64,000 nucleotides of DNA from Sergeia podlipaevii. Taxonomy: Eukaryota; Euglenozoa; Kinetoplastea; Trypanosomatida; Trypanosomatidae. A model generated the notes under the pieces. The model ran no database searches. It was not told the origin of the DNA and was given only the letters and a program-made list of their open reading frames with translations. The stretch spans positions 87,216-151,215 of the forward strand of contig JASANZ010002269.1 of NCBI GenBank assembly GCA_030849805.1, written 5' to 3'. The translations under genes and the position numbers were made by a program. This document shows, piece after piece, positions 48,880 to 58,396 of the stretch (position 1 is its first letter; each line of letters starts with the position of its first letter).

Positions 48880-50556
48880 ATGCCTCCAAAGCGCATTGCA
48901 GCAATAGACAGCGCTGCCCAACGGTTCCGCGCGTGCGCTGCCGAACAACGAGGCACCTCTTCTTCCACAGCATCAATAGAATACCAAAAGGGTACCGTAG
49001 GGCTCACCGATGCCGACCTTGAGGCCGAGGAAATTGCAAATAGTACAAGTTACATAGAAGAAGTGAAGCGCATTGACGAACGGCTGCGGGAGTTGCGTCA
49101 AGAGTCGCGCTTTCTTCCCGCCCTTTACTTGCGTCGCCGTGATGGTACCGCTGAAGATGTTCGTCGGCTGCTGCGCTGCGCGAGCAAATCATTTGAGCTC
49201 AACATGCGCTTTAAAGATATTGAAAGACTCGATGAGATGCACAGCAAGCTGTGGGAGCTTCTTAGCGCTGGCGGTCGTACGTGTGTCACAGCGGAGGAAT
49301 ATCAAACAGTGATGCGTGACTTTAATATGTGGAGGCTATCGCTGATCAACGTGGCGAAGCAGTCACAAGAGGGGCATCAAGACTCCGAGGTAGCTATAGG
49401 CGAAGGCCCGGCCACTAGCACTCAGCAGTTGCGCAATAGTACAGGAAGTGAAGTGAACAGTGCTCGACGAAGAGACAGTCGGGAGAGGTCAGGCAGCCTT
49501 GCTGCTAGCGTAGATCTCACTAGGAAAGCTGAGTCTATGTCGAGACCCGTGGATGAGGATACCGCGCTCGGTGAAGTGCTTTACATGTGCTGTGTGAAGC
49601 TTCCCCGGCCAACAATGGAATTGTTTCTTCATGGTCAGCGCAACCTTTTCAATTCCTCGGCAGTGGACATCACGTCCATCTACCAGCTCTTCGCCAAGCG
49701 CGTCTCGCTTGTAAAGAGTGAGGCGGAGTTGATGATGTGGGACACCAACAACGACGGAAAACTGTCTGAGGATGAGATTGAAAACTACATGCAGGACCTT
49801 GTTCCCCGCATTGCCGCCTTACGCGACATTTCCGAAGCGGTTCTCCCATTTTACTGTTGCACTGCCTGCCGCCGCATCTTGTGGGATCTTGATCCTGGCA
49901 GTCGTGGCATCATCCGCATTAATGCGCTGCTAGCGAGTCCTGTGATGGATGAATGGGTGAGCATGCAGCTTCTTACAGAGGATAACCCGCAGAATTGGTT
50001 TGGTGCAACAGTGACACAGCAGGTGTATGAGAAGTTTATGTTTCTTGACACCCGCGGCCGAGGAACGCTGAATGGTGACTGCCTGCGTAGGTACAAAAAA
50101 GGACTGCCGACGGTCATCGATGATGGCCTCCCATTTGATGTGAGCCCACTCAGCACCCTCTTTATTGACCGCTACTTTGAAACGAACATCATGATGACCA
50201 ACTCGGAGATGGACTACAGAAAATTTGTAGATTTTGTGATTGCAGTAGAGCTGCTGCCTCAGTGCTCGCGACCGCACTTCTTTTGGCGCATTTTTGACCT
50301 CGAGGGCACTGGTGCGCTTACCCCCCTCTGTGTTAACTACTTTTTCCGCGAGACGCACGCAAAGCTGGTGTCTGCCGGGCTCGATGTGCCACCCCGGGAG
50401 GTTGTCGTGCAGGAGGTATTTGACCTGATCCCCACCGCCGAACCCCTGCGCATTACGCGAGAGGAGTTTGTGAATTCGCCCCAGGCAGGACTCTTCGTGG
50501 CCCTTATCATAGACTGCTTGTCGTTCTGGACCTATGAGAACCGTGAGCAGCGGTAG
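48880..50556 (+). CDS. PP2A regulatory subunit B'' of TON2/FASS (PPP2R3C) type, EF-hand protein
   Basis: B'' subunits direct PP2A to its substrates and bind calcium. One canonical EF-hand loop is visible at residues 288-299 (DTNNDGKLSEDE, with D, N, D, S and E at ligand positions). Two degenerate ones follow (LDTRGRGTLNGDCLRRY near 390; DLEGTGALTPLCVNYFFRE near 475). The C-terminal end, LFVALIIDCLSFWTYENRE, matches the FASS/PPP2R3C subfamily rather than PPP2R3A/B. In plants and animals this subfamily acts in cortical microtubule or centrosome organisation, so a cytoskeletal role is a reasonable guess. The start at 48880 (MPPKRIAAID) was preferred because the first AG after the pyrimidine tract (48836-48837) lies downstream of the ATG at 48832. 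If splicing occurs further upstream, 16 residues would be added. Confidence 0.88.
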   Translation: MPPKRIAAIDSAAQRFRACAAEQRGTSSSTASIEYQKGTVGLTDADLEAEEIANSTSYIEEVKRIDERLRELRQESRFLPALYLRRRDGTAEDVRRLLRCASKSFELNMRFKDIERLDEMHSKLWELLSAGGRTCVTAEEYQTVMRDFNMWRLSLINVAKQSQEGHQDSEVAIGEGPATSTQQLRNSTGSEVNSARRRDSRERSGSLAASVDLTRKAESMSRPVDEDTALGEVLYMCCVKLPRPTMELFLHGQRNLFNSSAVDITSIYQLFAKRVSLVKSEAELMMWDTNNDGKLSEDEIENYMQDLVPRIAALRDISEAVLPFYCCTACRRILWDLDPGSRGIIRINALLASPVMDEWVSMQLLTEDNPQNWFGATVTQQVYEKFMFLDTRGRGTLNGDCLRRYKKGLPTVIDDGLPFDVSPLSTLFIDRYFETNIMMTNSEMDYRKFVDFVIAVELLPQCSRPHFFWRIFDLEGTGALTPLCVNYFFRETHAKLVSAGLDVPPREVVVQEVFDLIPTAEPLRITREEFVNSPQAGLFVALIIDCLSFWTYENREQR

Positions 50557-51044
50557 GGGTGGGTCTATGACTTGGCGTGCGTGTGTGTGTGTGTGTGTGC
50601 GTATTGCTGCGGATAACTGACTATACATTGTTGTACTTGTTATGCCTTGAAACTAAATAGAAAGTAGTGTATATATGGGTGTAGCTGTGATGGAAACAAA
50701 AAAAAGAAATTGAAAGTAAGGAATGAACAAATACGCAGGTTTGCTCCCTTTTTATTTCCTTGGTTCAATTTTTCCTCTATACCTCCTTTTCTCTTTTACA
50801 TCTTGCTCTTTATGTACCTGCAAATATCAACTCCCCTTATCTGGGGGATCAACAACTGCGGACAGAAGAAAGGAAGAACCGCGCCTTTTTTTTTCTTTTT
50901 TTTGTACGCACTGTAGTCTTGCTAAGTGACGGAGCAGTTTCACTCCTCCTGTTCTTACATATTCCTTGAACAACACGCACACACACAAAAATAAAAGAAA
51001 AAAAGAACGAGCGGAAGCAGTTGGATAGGACACTGTATCCACCA
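50557..51044. other. Spacer with (GT)n
   Basis: (GT)n at 50576-50599, then T-rich sequence with a tract at 50885-50903 and AG at 50915-50916, which would give a ~128-nt leader for the next gene. Overlapping Phe/Leu frames here are not protein-like. Confidence 0.65.
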
Positions 51045-51869
51045 ATGTCCACTATCAAGACACCCTACGCTAGCACCACGGCGCCACATCAGTCCCTCCA
51101 CGCCAAGTACCATATGGAGACGGTTCGCTTCCAGGTCGCAGAGAAGAGACACTTTGGGCTAAAGCAAGTGAAGATATGCACAGAGGAAGACGCACTCGTG
51201 GGGTCGCCACTGACTGATACCGCCGCGCAGGACCTGTGTGTACGAGGAATCAAGATGGAATCCCTCTCAATGCAATGCCGACTGAGCCCTGTGCACCTGC
51301 AAGAGCATATCACCGGTGACACGGAGGAACACAAGGTGCTCCCGGAAGGTGTGAGGCAGAGCCGTGCGCCGCAGAAGCAAGGTGGTGCCTTGCTCTCTGT
51401 AAAGCTTAGTGTCTCAACCGCAAGCACAGCGCTGTCCGGCCAACCACCGCATCAAGGGCATTCAAAAAAGAAGGATTCATTAGTAGAGGTGTCAGCACCC
51501 GTTTTGGAGGCCTTTGTGCGCACTACAGCAAGCGGGGCCTTGCAAGTTGTCCGTCAGCGCTCTTGCCATAATTTCAATAAAGTGAGTCACCTCCGCTTTG
51601 TGGATCTCACTACTCTCTCACCGCAATGCAATACTATGCTGCGCGAGAGCAACACTGGTGCCTTGCTGACTCCTCAGCACCTGTTGTGCCAATACGCACA
51701 CTCCAAGCCCGCTGCTTCACAGAAGCGTGAGCGTACAAGCACAGTAGTTGGTGAAGGCGGAGAAAGCTCTGTGTTCATATCGAAGAAGCGCAGGGTGGTG
51801 GTGGTAGATCACAATGCAGAGGCGATGGAGTTGGTGGCAGTGACATTGAAGCACAAGAAGGGGATGTAG
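51045..51869 (+). CDS. Hypothetical protein (274 aa)
   Basis: I do not recognise the family. The sequence is polar, with Thr/Ser/His/Gln-rich stretches and a few hydrophobic strands (GALLSVKLSVSTAST; SHLRFVDLTTLS). Basic clusters (AASQKRERTS; ISKKRRVVVVDH) near the C-terminus could act as nuclear localisation signals. There is no membrane span or catalytic motif. The open frame starts eight codons earlier at a TTG; the first ATG is 51045. Coding is supported by frame length and codon composition that contrast with the T-rich flanks. Confidence 0.75.
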   Translation: MSTIKTPYASTTAPHQSLHAKYHMETVRFQVAEKRHFGLKQVKICTEEDALVGSPLTDTAAQDLCVRGIKMESLSMQCRLSPVHLQEHITGDTEEHKVLPEGVRQSRAPQKQGGALLSVKLSVSTASTALSGQPPHQGHSKKKDSLVEVSAPVLEAFVRTTASGALQVVRQRSCHNFNKVSHLRFVDLTTLSPQCNTMLRESNTGALLTPQHLLCQYAHSKPAASQKRERTSTVVGEGGESSVFISKKRRVVVVDHNAEAMELVAVTLKHKKGM

Positions 51870-52310
51870 TGCGTAGCAAGCGATGTTGTTGTTTTTTGCT
51901 TTCCGTTTCTTTCCTCTCCCCCCCCCCCACTCCTCTTATGTGGTGCTTTTCTTCCTTTTTTTATCGCTTGCATGTTGGCGTGCAATCGGTGAAGAAACCA
52001 AGCGAGTAATTACACAACAGTAATAAAAAAAAAAATTCATATCTAATGTATCCTACAATAAAGAAGAAAGAGAGTACACTGGCTTTTTTTTTTAAGGTGC
52101 CTGCTGCTACCATTATGCTCTCACCCCTTTTTTTCTTTGTAACTTTGATGCTTGCTTAAACGCTTCTTCATTTATTTATTTTTGTGTGTGTGCGTCTTGC
52201 ATGCTTATTCGCATATTAGGGCGTACAACATCCATATCAGGCACTTTGAAATCATTTGAGAAAAAGAAAATCAGTGAAAGGACGCAAAACGAGAAGAAGG
52301 AGTATTTAGA
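51870..52310. other. Spacer, no gene seen
   Basis: A/T-rich with C and T runs near 51918-51930. The candidate acceptor is the AG at 52218-52219 after a T/G-rich tract. Confidence 0.65.
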
Positions 52311-53786
52311 ATGGGCATATGCGCAGCTGACTGGCGTCGCAATCCCCTCTTCCGTCTGCTCGCCTTCCTCGACAACACAGGTACACAGTATTTCAATTTA
52401 AGAGAAGAAGTCACTAGTGATGGCACGTTTACTCGTGCCGCCACAGTATTTGCATCGACAAGTGTCGTGAACGCTATCTTAGAGGCTGGCCTTGTTGCTT
52501 TTAGAGAAAACATTGTACGCTGCTTCGCCACTGAGGAAGAGCGGGCAGCTTTTCTGGCGATTATTGGTGTGCGTGGTGTGGAAAGCCTACTAGAGCCGCT
52601 GCACACAGCAGCAGCCGCAGCAACAACGACAGAAGAAGAGACCTGTGTAGCAACGTTGTCGCCTTTAATAGACGCGAGCGCTGCGGAGACGATGAGGATG
52701 ATGAAAGTAGGGCCTGGCGCACACATAGAAAAGCAAGACGAAGAGCCGTCATTTCTGGTACATAGGGCAGAGAATGGTCTGCAAAACACGAGTAAAGCGA
52801 TGAAGACAGAACTGCCAGTAACGACAGAGTGGTGTGAGGACATACTGTGTCCACACTCTCTCAGTGACTTTGTTGATTCTATCGAGAGTGGCTTTCCACT
52901 TTACCTGCTGACCCGCTTACAGGAGGTTCTTCGTATTCCTTCGAGCAGTACGTGCACGGACTCTCCGCTTGTGGAGCAGTTTCTGGTTGATGCGCTAGAT
53001 GCGTGGGTGAACAGCCTCGAGGCTGCGGAGCTGGATCGTATTATTCTGGCCTGTGGTGTCCAACCATCGGTGCTAGAGGTCGCACGCGCACGGAAAGCGG
53101 AAATGCCAAATGCCTTGGCCGACTTCTTGATTGATGTCGTGTTCCCCCCACTGCTACGCAGTGATCAAGATGGAGATGAAGATGAAGGAAAGGAAAGGCA
53201 CAACTGCGGTGCAACAGCGGGTGCGGAACCTGAGGTGCTTGACTGGTTGCTGCTTTCATATGAAAAGAACAGAGAGAGCATTGATGTGGAGGATGCTTCT
53301 TTGCTGGAGGCACCCAGTAAACGGCGGAGAGACGACGCTGGCACTGAAGGAGAAGGAAAGACCTCGGACACTGTCAACAAAAACGACGACGGTGTCGTTC
53401 TTATCGATGACACCACACAGCCGCAAGAAAACGAAGGTGACATCCTTCTCACCGCGGATAACATTGACCAGTACATGCGTGAACATCCAGAGCTGGTACC
53501 CAGGGAGATTATTAGAGAAAAACGCAAGTCATGGAGAGATGACAGTATCACCGAATTTGAGCTGGAGCATCACTACTCCGCTGCTGAACTGCGCAGTGCT
53601 ATGCAAGAGCTGATACATTTGCTTGACGCGGGCGACGATACAAGCAGTAGCGCGGAGCTGAGAAAGAAAGCGAAGAGAGCAACGAGAAAGGCAGAGTTTA
53701 TTCAGGTGTTGCTGAGCACACACAGTACTGTCTTTGGTGGCATTGCACAGAGAGGAACAGAGCTTTCTAGCGAAGGAAGAGGCTGA
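52311..53786 (+). CDS. Hypothetical protein with NLS-like and SUMO-interacting-like motifs (491 aa)
   Basis: I do not recognise the family. Residues 1-95 look folded and helical (RLLAFLDNTGTQYFNLREEV; ERAAFLAIIGVRGVESLL). After an Ala/Thr/Glu linker a second helical block spans ~180-275. Residues ~280-375 are acidic and disordered and contain a basic cluster (SKRRRDD, ~337) resembling a nuclear localisation signal. VVLIDD at 362-367, flanked by Asp/Asn, fits the hydrophobic-acidic consensus of a SUMO-interacting motif. The C-terminal helices (DNIDQYMREHPELVPREIIR and after) complete it. Nuclear localisation and SUMO binding are inferences from short motifs. The frame starts with a clear ATG, about 91 nt after a candidate acceptor. 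Confidence 0.8.
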   Translation: MGICAADWRRNPLFRLLAFLDNTGTQYFNLREEVTSDGTFTRAATVFASTSVVNAILEAGLVAFRENIVRCFATEEERAAFLAIIGVRGVESLLEPLHTAAAAATTTEEETCVATLSPLIDASAAETMRMMKVGPGAHIEKQDEEPSFLVHRAENGLQNTSKAMKTELPVTTEWCEDILCPHSLSDFVDSIESGFPLYLLTRLQEVLRIPSSSTCTDSPLVEQFLVDALDAWVNSLEAAELDRIILACGVQPSVLEVARARKAEMPNALADFLIDVVFPPLLRSDQDGDEDEGKERHNCGATAGAEPEVLDWLLLSYEKNRESIDVEDASLLEAPSKRRRDDAGTEGEGKTSDTVNKNDDGVVLIDDTTQPQENEGDILLTADNIDQYMREHPELVPREIIREKRKSWRDDSITEFELEHHYSAAELRSAMQELIHLLDAGDDTSSSAELRKKAKRATRKAEFIQVLLSTHSTVFGGIAQRGTELSSEGRG

Positions 53787-54482
53787 GGAAGTACACAGGA
53801 GGAGGAGGGAGAAGAATGAGAAGAAGAAAAAGTGGTCGTGCAAGTGGTCAATAGCAACTCCCTCGCTCACAGCTACCCACCTTAAGAGGCAATCCAGCAC
53901 TCACCTACACAAGGAGAAAACGCGCGGACACGATTGATAATACCGCGTTTCTATAGCAGCTTGCATTATTTTTTTTAAGAATTGTTTTGTATTTCTCACG
54001 TTATGGAGAACGTCAAAGATATGTTCTATATAGTGTGTGTGTATGTGTGCATGTGTGCATATTTGCTCTCATCCTGCTGGGTTATTTTTTCTGCTTTACT
54101 CTTTGCGATGCACTAATGCTGCTTCACGTACGTTCCTTTGTTTCTTCTCACATGTACTTTTTTTATTGCTTTTTTTTGTTGTTGGTTTCGTTGTAAACGG
54201 ACAGGTGAGTCGGCAAACACTTGCGAGAACTCTGACCGGCACACATCTGCTATCATAGGTACGCCTGTGCGTGTTTGTGCGTAGGTGCGTACATGTGAGT
54301 GTGTGTGCGTATATGTGGATGGAACACACATTACAATACCATTGTTACTTTTGTTATTTACTGTGTCAAAACAGAAAATAGTCACAAAAAAAAAGGAGAG
54401 CTAAATTCCCTTTTATATATATATATTAATATTCGGCAATACATAGTGAAAGAGGGAGAAAGAGAGAGACTGTCTGACCGTC
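53787..54482. other. Spacer, no gene seen
   Basis: A purine-rich stretch just after the stop (53788-53840), then TG- and T-rich sequence. No recognisable RNA. Candidate acceptors for the next gene lie after the T tract at 54152-54190 or nearer at 54446-54447; the sequence does not decide. Confidence 0.6.
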
Positions 54483-57254
54483 ATGAGGTACGCAATAGTA
54501 CTTCGACGGCAGGCATTTTCCAGTGCCAAGGTGCTTTTCTTCCTTCATGTGCCAGTAACAGCGGCATCCGTTCGCGCGCAGTCCCGCCATGCACACACGC
54601 TTGCGATGAAGGCGAGCTCACCTGCGGAGGAAACATTGTGGAACCGCACGGCGGCAGTATATCCAACTAATGGCTACCACTTACGAAACAGCAGCAATAG
54701 CAGCAAGAACTCCTTCAGTGCCTCCGTTGTGGAGGACGTCCTTGCTGATTACTCGCCCCCTGTGGCCTCTGAGGCCGTCGCTGCTGTCGTGGAGGCCGCG
54801 CCGGTCTCTGTAGTGCAAGACCGATTGGCTCAAAATCGTCAAGGGTGGGAGGAGAAGCAGCGCAGCAGGGAACGCTCCTCCGGTTCTTCTGCACCCGCCA
54901 CTTCAGGTGGTTTGTGGGGTCTTGAGCAGGTGGCGGATGCACTTTCGCGAGTCACTGCAAGGACCCACAGCTCCCCAGCTCTTGCAGGAGGCTGTGTGGA
55001 CACGAGTCTGTGGACAGAACAGCAGCATGCAGAGCTCAACGATGTGCTAGGGGCGCTGCTTTTGGCTGGGCGACGTAAAGAGTACAGCCAGTGGATGGTG
55101 CCAGCCTGTCATCTTGCCTACCAGTGCGGTCAGTCCCTGCGCTGCTGTCAGCTGTACTTTACGTGTGTTGCAGCCGAGGAGGACATGGTGGATATGAGAG
55201 AAACTTTTGCGGCTCTTGGCACACATTCAGTGGGTAGCAGCAGCGGTGGTACTTCTGTACAGTTACCAGAGTATGTCATTCAGTCTGCGGGTGCCACTCA
55301 AGACCCCCAGACGCTGCGCACGTGCCTCATACTTGCGGAACATGCCAATGCACGTGAGAGAGCGGTGGCGAGTGGGGGCTCTTCTCTAGATGTGGATGAA
55401 GCAGTACAGGGAGCGACTTGGAGAGCTGGACCTGCCGTAGTGCGGGGGCTACACGTCTTTTGGCAGTGTGTGGCCAACACCGTCGCTGGGAGGCATTTTC
55501 CTAGCAGTAAAGTGGTAGGTGATACGTTGCGTGAGGAGCGCTTGAGTGAGTTCCATAGCGTTGCGCAGCGTGCGGCGCTTGGTCTACTTGGCCTGTCATC
55601 CGCCGAGTTTGAAACTGCCTTTGCCACCTCTGTGCGCCTTGCGGTGTATGCAGCACCGAGTCCTGCTGTGAGTGCCCAATGTGCTGTGCTAATGCATGTG
55701 TTCCGGTTGTGGGCACAAAAGTGCCTGGAGCGTACTGCATCGCTGGTATCGGGTTCCAGTGAACCGCACTCTGGGGTCTTAACGTGGCATTGGCTTTCGG
55801 CACCATGTTTGAGTCTTCTCCTGCGCACCGCTATCACCGCTCGACGCTGGGACTACGCAGAGTACGTCTCTCTTTTTTTGGATTTGTATCTCGACGCCAA
55901 AGCCTCCGCTGGCATCTCTACTGCAGAACACGCAGGAGAGGCAGTGCTAGAAAGAAGAGGAGAATCAACTTTAGTGCGAATGCCTGAACAAGGACTCTCC
56001 CATCACGAGGACACGATGGTGGCCCTGTTCATTCGCTATTGCCACTTTACCCGTCAGAATACGCGTGCGTTGCAGTGGTTGCGTCACGTGTGCCAGCGCT
56101 TTCCAGCGTATACCGCTGGTTTTTCTACGATCACCGCGGCTGCTGCCATCGCCGGTGACGAGCACGATGCTGTGCTCATCACGTGGTGTCTTGAACAGCT
56201 CCTCAATGACGCCCAGGCCGACACGCCTTCCTTACAAGATGTATTCTTCTGCGTGTGCGCAGGGGCACGATGTGGTCTCGCCACCCTTGAACCGCTAGTG
56301 GATTCTCTTGTAGAAACTGGTTTGCTGCAGCTCAATGCAGAGTCTGCCTTGTATGTACAGCTGCTGAGCTGTCGGCGCAGTCCCTACTGGCGAGAGAACC
56401 TGGAAGAGCTGCTTGCTTCTTATGTTGAAAGTGAAGAAGGTTTTGCAAAGACGAATGCTCCTAAGCAGCAGAAAGAGGCACTCTCATCACGGTGCATGCT
56501 GCTCGTGTTGCTGCTTATGCAAGAAGGCGAGCACGCCCGCTTCATGACGTATTATCGGCTCTTTCTCGCGCACTGGGGCTACAGCTTCAGTCGTGACGAG
56601 CGAGCCCGGTGCGCCATCTATGCGGTGGTCTGGTGCACTTCGAAGGCAAGCACCCTAGCAGAGGAAGATGCCGTGTACGTGGCACGTGAGGTGGCGCAAT
56701 TGCTGTGTCCTAGCAGCTCCCACATCCCTCCATCGTTCGCGTGTTCTTCAATTACTTCTGAATCCAATTTGCTCTGTAGCGTGGCAACAGGCGCTTTCAA
56801 CGAGAGAGGTCAAGGTGACATGACGGAATCTACGCGCTCAAGCCTGGCAACCAAGTGGGAGGCACTACGGGCACAGTTTCCTCAAGCGTGGTGGAGACGA
56901 AATGTGAAGCGCTCGCTGACCCTGGCTGCCACTGCTGGTGGAGGGGGGAAGAAGTCACTTCGCACATCCAGAGTGACAGGACGGAGGACGGACCAAGATG
57001 TGATGGATGCGTTGGAGTGTGCCTTGACAATGAACTCTGCACGAAGCCGAGTTGCCTCCCCATCTCCCATCTTCCGTTTTCTCAAAAAAAGGAATCTTCT
57101 TCAGCTTTCACAGTCGCCCATTTCTCTTCTAGAGGGCGTTACCTACAGCATGCCCCCAGTGGAGGACATGAGCTGGCGTGACAGGGTGGCAGAAGAGGAT
57201 GGCTATGCGTACATGGAGAAACGCATCGTGTGGCAACAGTACATATCTAGTTAG
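54483..57254 (+). CDS. Large helical protein, probably mitochondrial, PPR-like (923 aa)
   Basis: The N-terminus (MRYAIVLRRQAFSSAKVLFF, then VRAQSRHAHTLAMKASS) is rich in Arg, Ser and hydrophobics without acidic residues, as in mitochondrial presequences. After a disordered segment (~55-150), residues ~165-800 are almost wholly alpha-helical with short paired helices, for example DDTMVALFIRYC-type helices and NTRALQWLRHVCQRF. They recall degenerate PPR or other helical-repeat arrays, but I cannot find regular 35-residue phasing, so the class is uncertain. The last ~70 residues hold aromatic and charged motifs (MSWRDRVAEEDGYAYMEKRI). Large degenerate helical-repeat proteins are common in kinetoplastid mitochondrial ribosomes and RNA-processing complexes, and membership in one of these is a guess. 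Confidence 0.8.
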   Translation: MRYAIVLRRQAFSSAKVLFFLHVPVTAASVRAQSRHAHTLAMKASSPAEETLWNRTAAVYPTNGYHLRNSSNSSKNSFSASVVEDVLADYSPPVASEAVAAVVEAAPVSVVQDRLAQNRQGWEEKQRSRERSSGSSAPATSGGLWGLEQVADALSRVTARTHSSPALAGGCVDTSLWTEQQHAELNDVLGALLLAGRRKEYSQWMVPACHLAYQCGQSLRCCQLYFTCVAAEEDMVDMRETFAALGTHSVGSSSGGTSVQLPEYVIQSAGATQDPQTLRTCLILAEHANARERAVASGGSSLDVDEAVQGATWRAGPAVVRGLHVFWQCVANTVAGRHFPSSKVVGDTLREERLSEFHSVAQRAALGLLGLSSAEFETAFATSVRLAVYAAPSPAVSAQCAVLMHVFRLWAQKCLERTASLVSGSSEPHSGVLTWHWLSAPCLSLLLRTAITARRWDYAEYVSLFLDLYLDAKASAGISTAEHAGEAVLERRGESTLVRMPEQGLSHHEDTMVALFIRYCHFTRQNTRALQWLRHVCQRFPAYTAGFSTITAAAAIAGDEHDAVLITWCLEQLLNDAQADTPSLQDVFFCVCAGARCGLATLEPLVDSLVETGLLQLNAESALYVQLLSCRRSPYWRENLEELLASYVESEEGFAKTNAPKQQKEALSSRCMLLVLLLMQEGEHARFMTYYRLFLAHWGYSFSRDERARCAIYAVVWCTSKASTLAEEDAVYVAREVAQLLCPSSSHIPPSFACSSITSESNLLCSVATGAFNERGQGDMTESTRSSLATKWEALRAQFPQAWWRRNVKRSLTLAATAGGGGKKSLRTSRVTGRRTDQDVMDALECALTMNSARSRVASPSPIFRFLKKRNLLQLSQSPISLLEGVTYSMPPVEDMSWRDRVAEEDGYAYMEKRIVWQQYISS

Positions 57255-58069
57255 GTTGTACTAGTGGTTTACTGGGCAGTAGCAGTGTATTTGATTGCTG
57301 TGCATATCCCCAAGAACCAACGATACTGCAGCCTTGCGCTCTGCTTGCCAAGGTTGCTGTTTTTATCTATGATTTGATGTGTTACTGTTGTTGTTGCTGT
57401 TGTGAAGGCGGTTGTGTAGCAGTGCTATTTCATTTTCAAAAAAGAAAGTAGTCATTTTTCAACTTTTTCAAGTACAGAAGCCTATTCTCTTTGTTTTTGC
57501 TTTTGACCTCTCTCACCCTCATGAGCCCACTTCGGTAGGGACTCTTGGCTTATAAGGAAAGCAATGGTAAAAAAAATCTGTACAATGTAAGAGATGACGT
57601 CCTCCTCCTCCTCCTTCTCCACACACACACAAGCAAAGAGGGTAGCAAATATTTATGCATTGGAACCCAACTGAGTATTTTTTTTTTTTTTGAAGATTCA
57701 TGGAGGGTATACAAAAACGATCCTAACTTGCTAGGAATCGCAGTCGTCTTTCAATGGATTATCAATAGACATCTGTGATTCTCTCTCTAATCCTATTTTT
57801 TTCATTTTTTTTTCGCACTTCCTCCCTATCGTTTCCTTTCCGTGCTTGAACAGACCGGCAATACGGTGCCCAATAAACAAAATATAAATCTTCTAACGAA
57901 AAAGCAAGAACTCGTTTATTGTCATTTCTCGACTGAACGAGCACGCACAAACAAAAAAAAAAAAATATAGAGAGAGTGAGAGAAATCAAGGAGAGAAGCA
58001 TATAGCAGCTCCTTCAATAATATACACACTCAGGTATTTTACCACTACCTAAAACAAGACAAAGTCACC
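57255..58069. other. Spacer, no gene seen
   Basis: A/T-rich, with CCT and CA tracts near 57600-57632 and T runs. The AG at 58031-58032 (actcag) is a candidate acceptor for the small zinc-finger gene, giving a 37-nt leader. Confidence 0.65.
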
Positions 58070-58396
58070 ATGGGAGGAAAGGCCAAGCCCACGAAGCACA
58101 CCGCGGCCGAGACCGCAAAGAAGAACCACCTCGCAACCACCAACATGGGTGGCGGCTCGGCCGGACTCCAAGACCGCAAGGGTGGTGCTGCAGGCCACGC
58201 GCGCTTTATCTGCAAGGTGTGCATGTCTCAGGCCCCCGATATGAAGTCAATGCGTCTGCACTACGAGTCGCGCCACCCAACGTTTGAGTTCAAGGAGGAG
58301 GAATTCGAAGACCTTCATGAGAAATTCGGCGGCACGACCAAGGGTGTTGCCGTTCATGGCAGCCTCAAAAGGGATAAGAAGAAGGCCAAGGAGTAG
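58070..58396 (+). CDS. Small C2H2 zinc-finger protein (zf-met2/At2g23090-like)
   Basis: A 108-residue basic protein with a Gly/Lys-rich N-terminus (MGGKAKPTKHTAAETAKKNH) and one C2H2 finger: Cys48-x2-Cys51-x12-His64-x4-His69 in FICKVCMSQAPDMKSMRLHY. The layout of a short Gly/Lys-rich leader followed by a single finger with K-V-C-M matches small eukaryotic proteins of the zf-met2 type, whose function is not established. The charged tail (KRDKKKAKE) suggests RNA or nucleic-acid contact. Codon use is strongly biased to C- and G-ending codons, like the fumarase gene and unlike the other hypotheticals, implying high expression. The start is within a good context (caccatgg). Confidence 0.88.
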   Translation: MGGKAKPTKHTAAETAKKNHLATTNMGGGSAGLQDRKGGAAGHARFICKVCMSQAPDMKSMRLHYESRHPTFEFKEEEFEDLHEKFGGTTKGVAVHGSLKRDKKKAKE

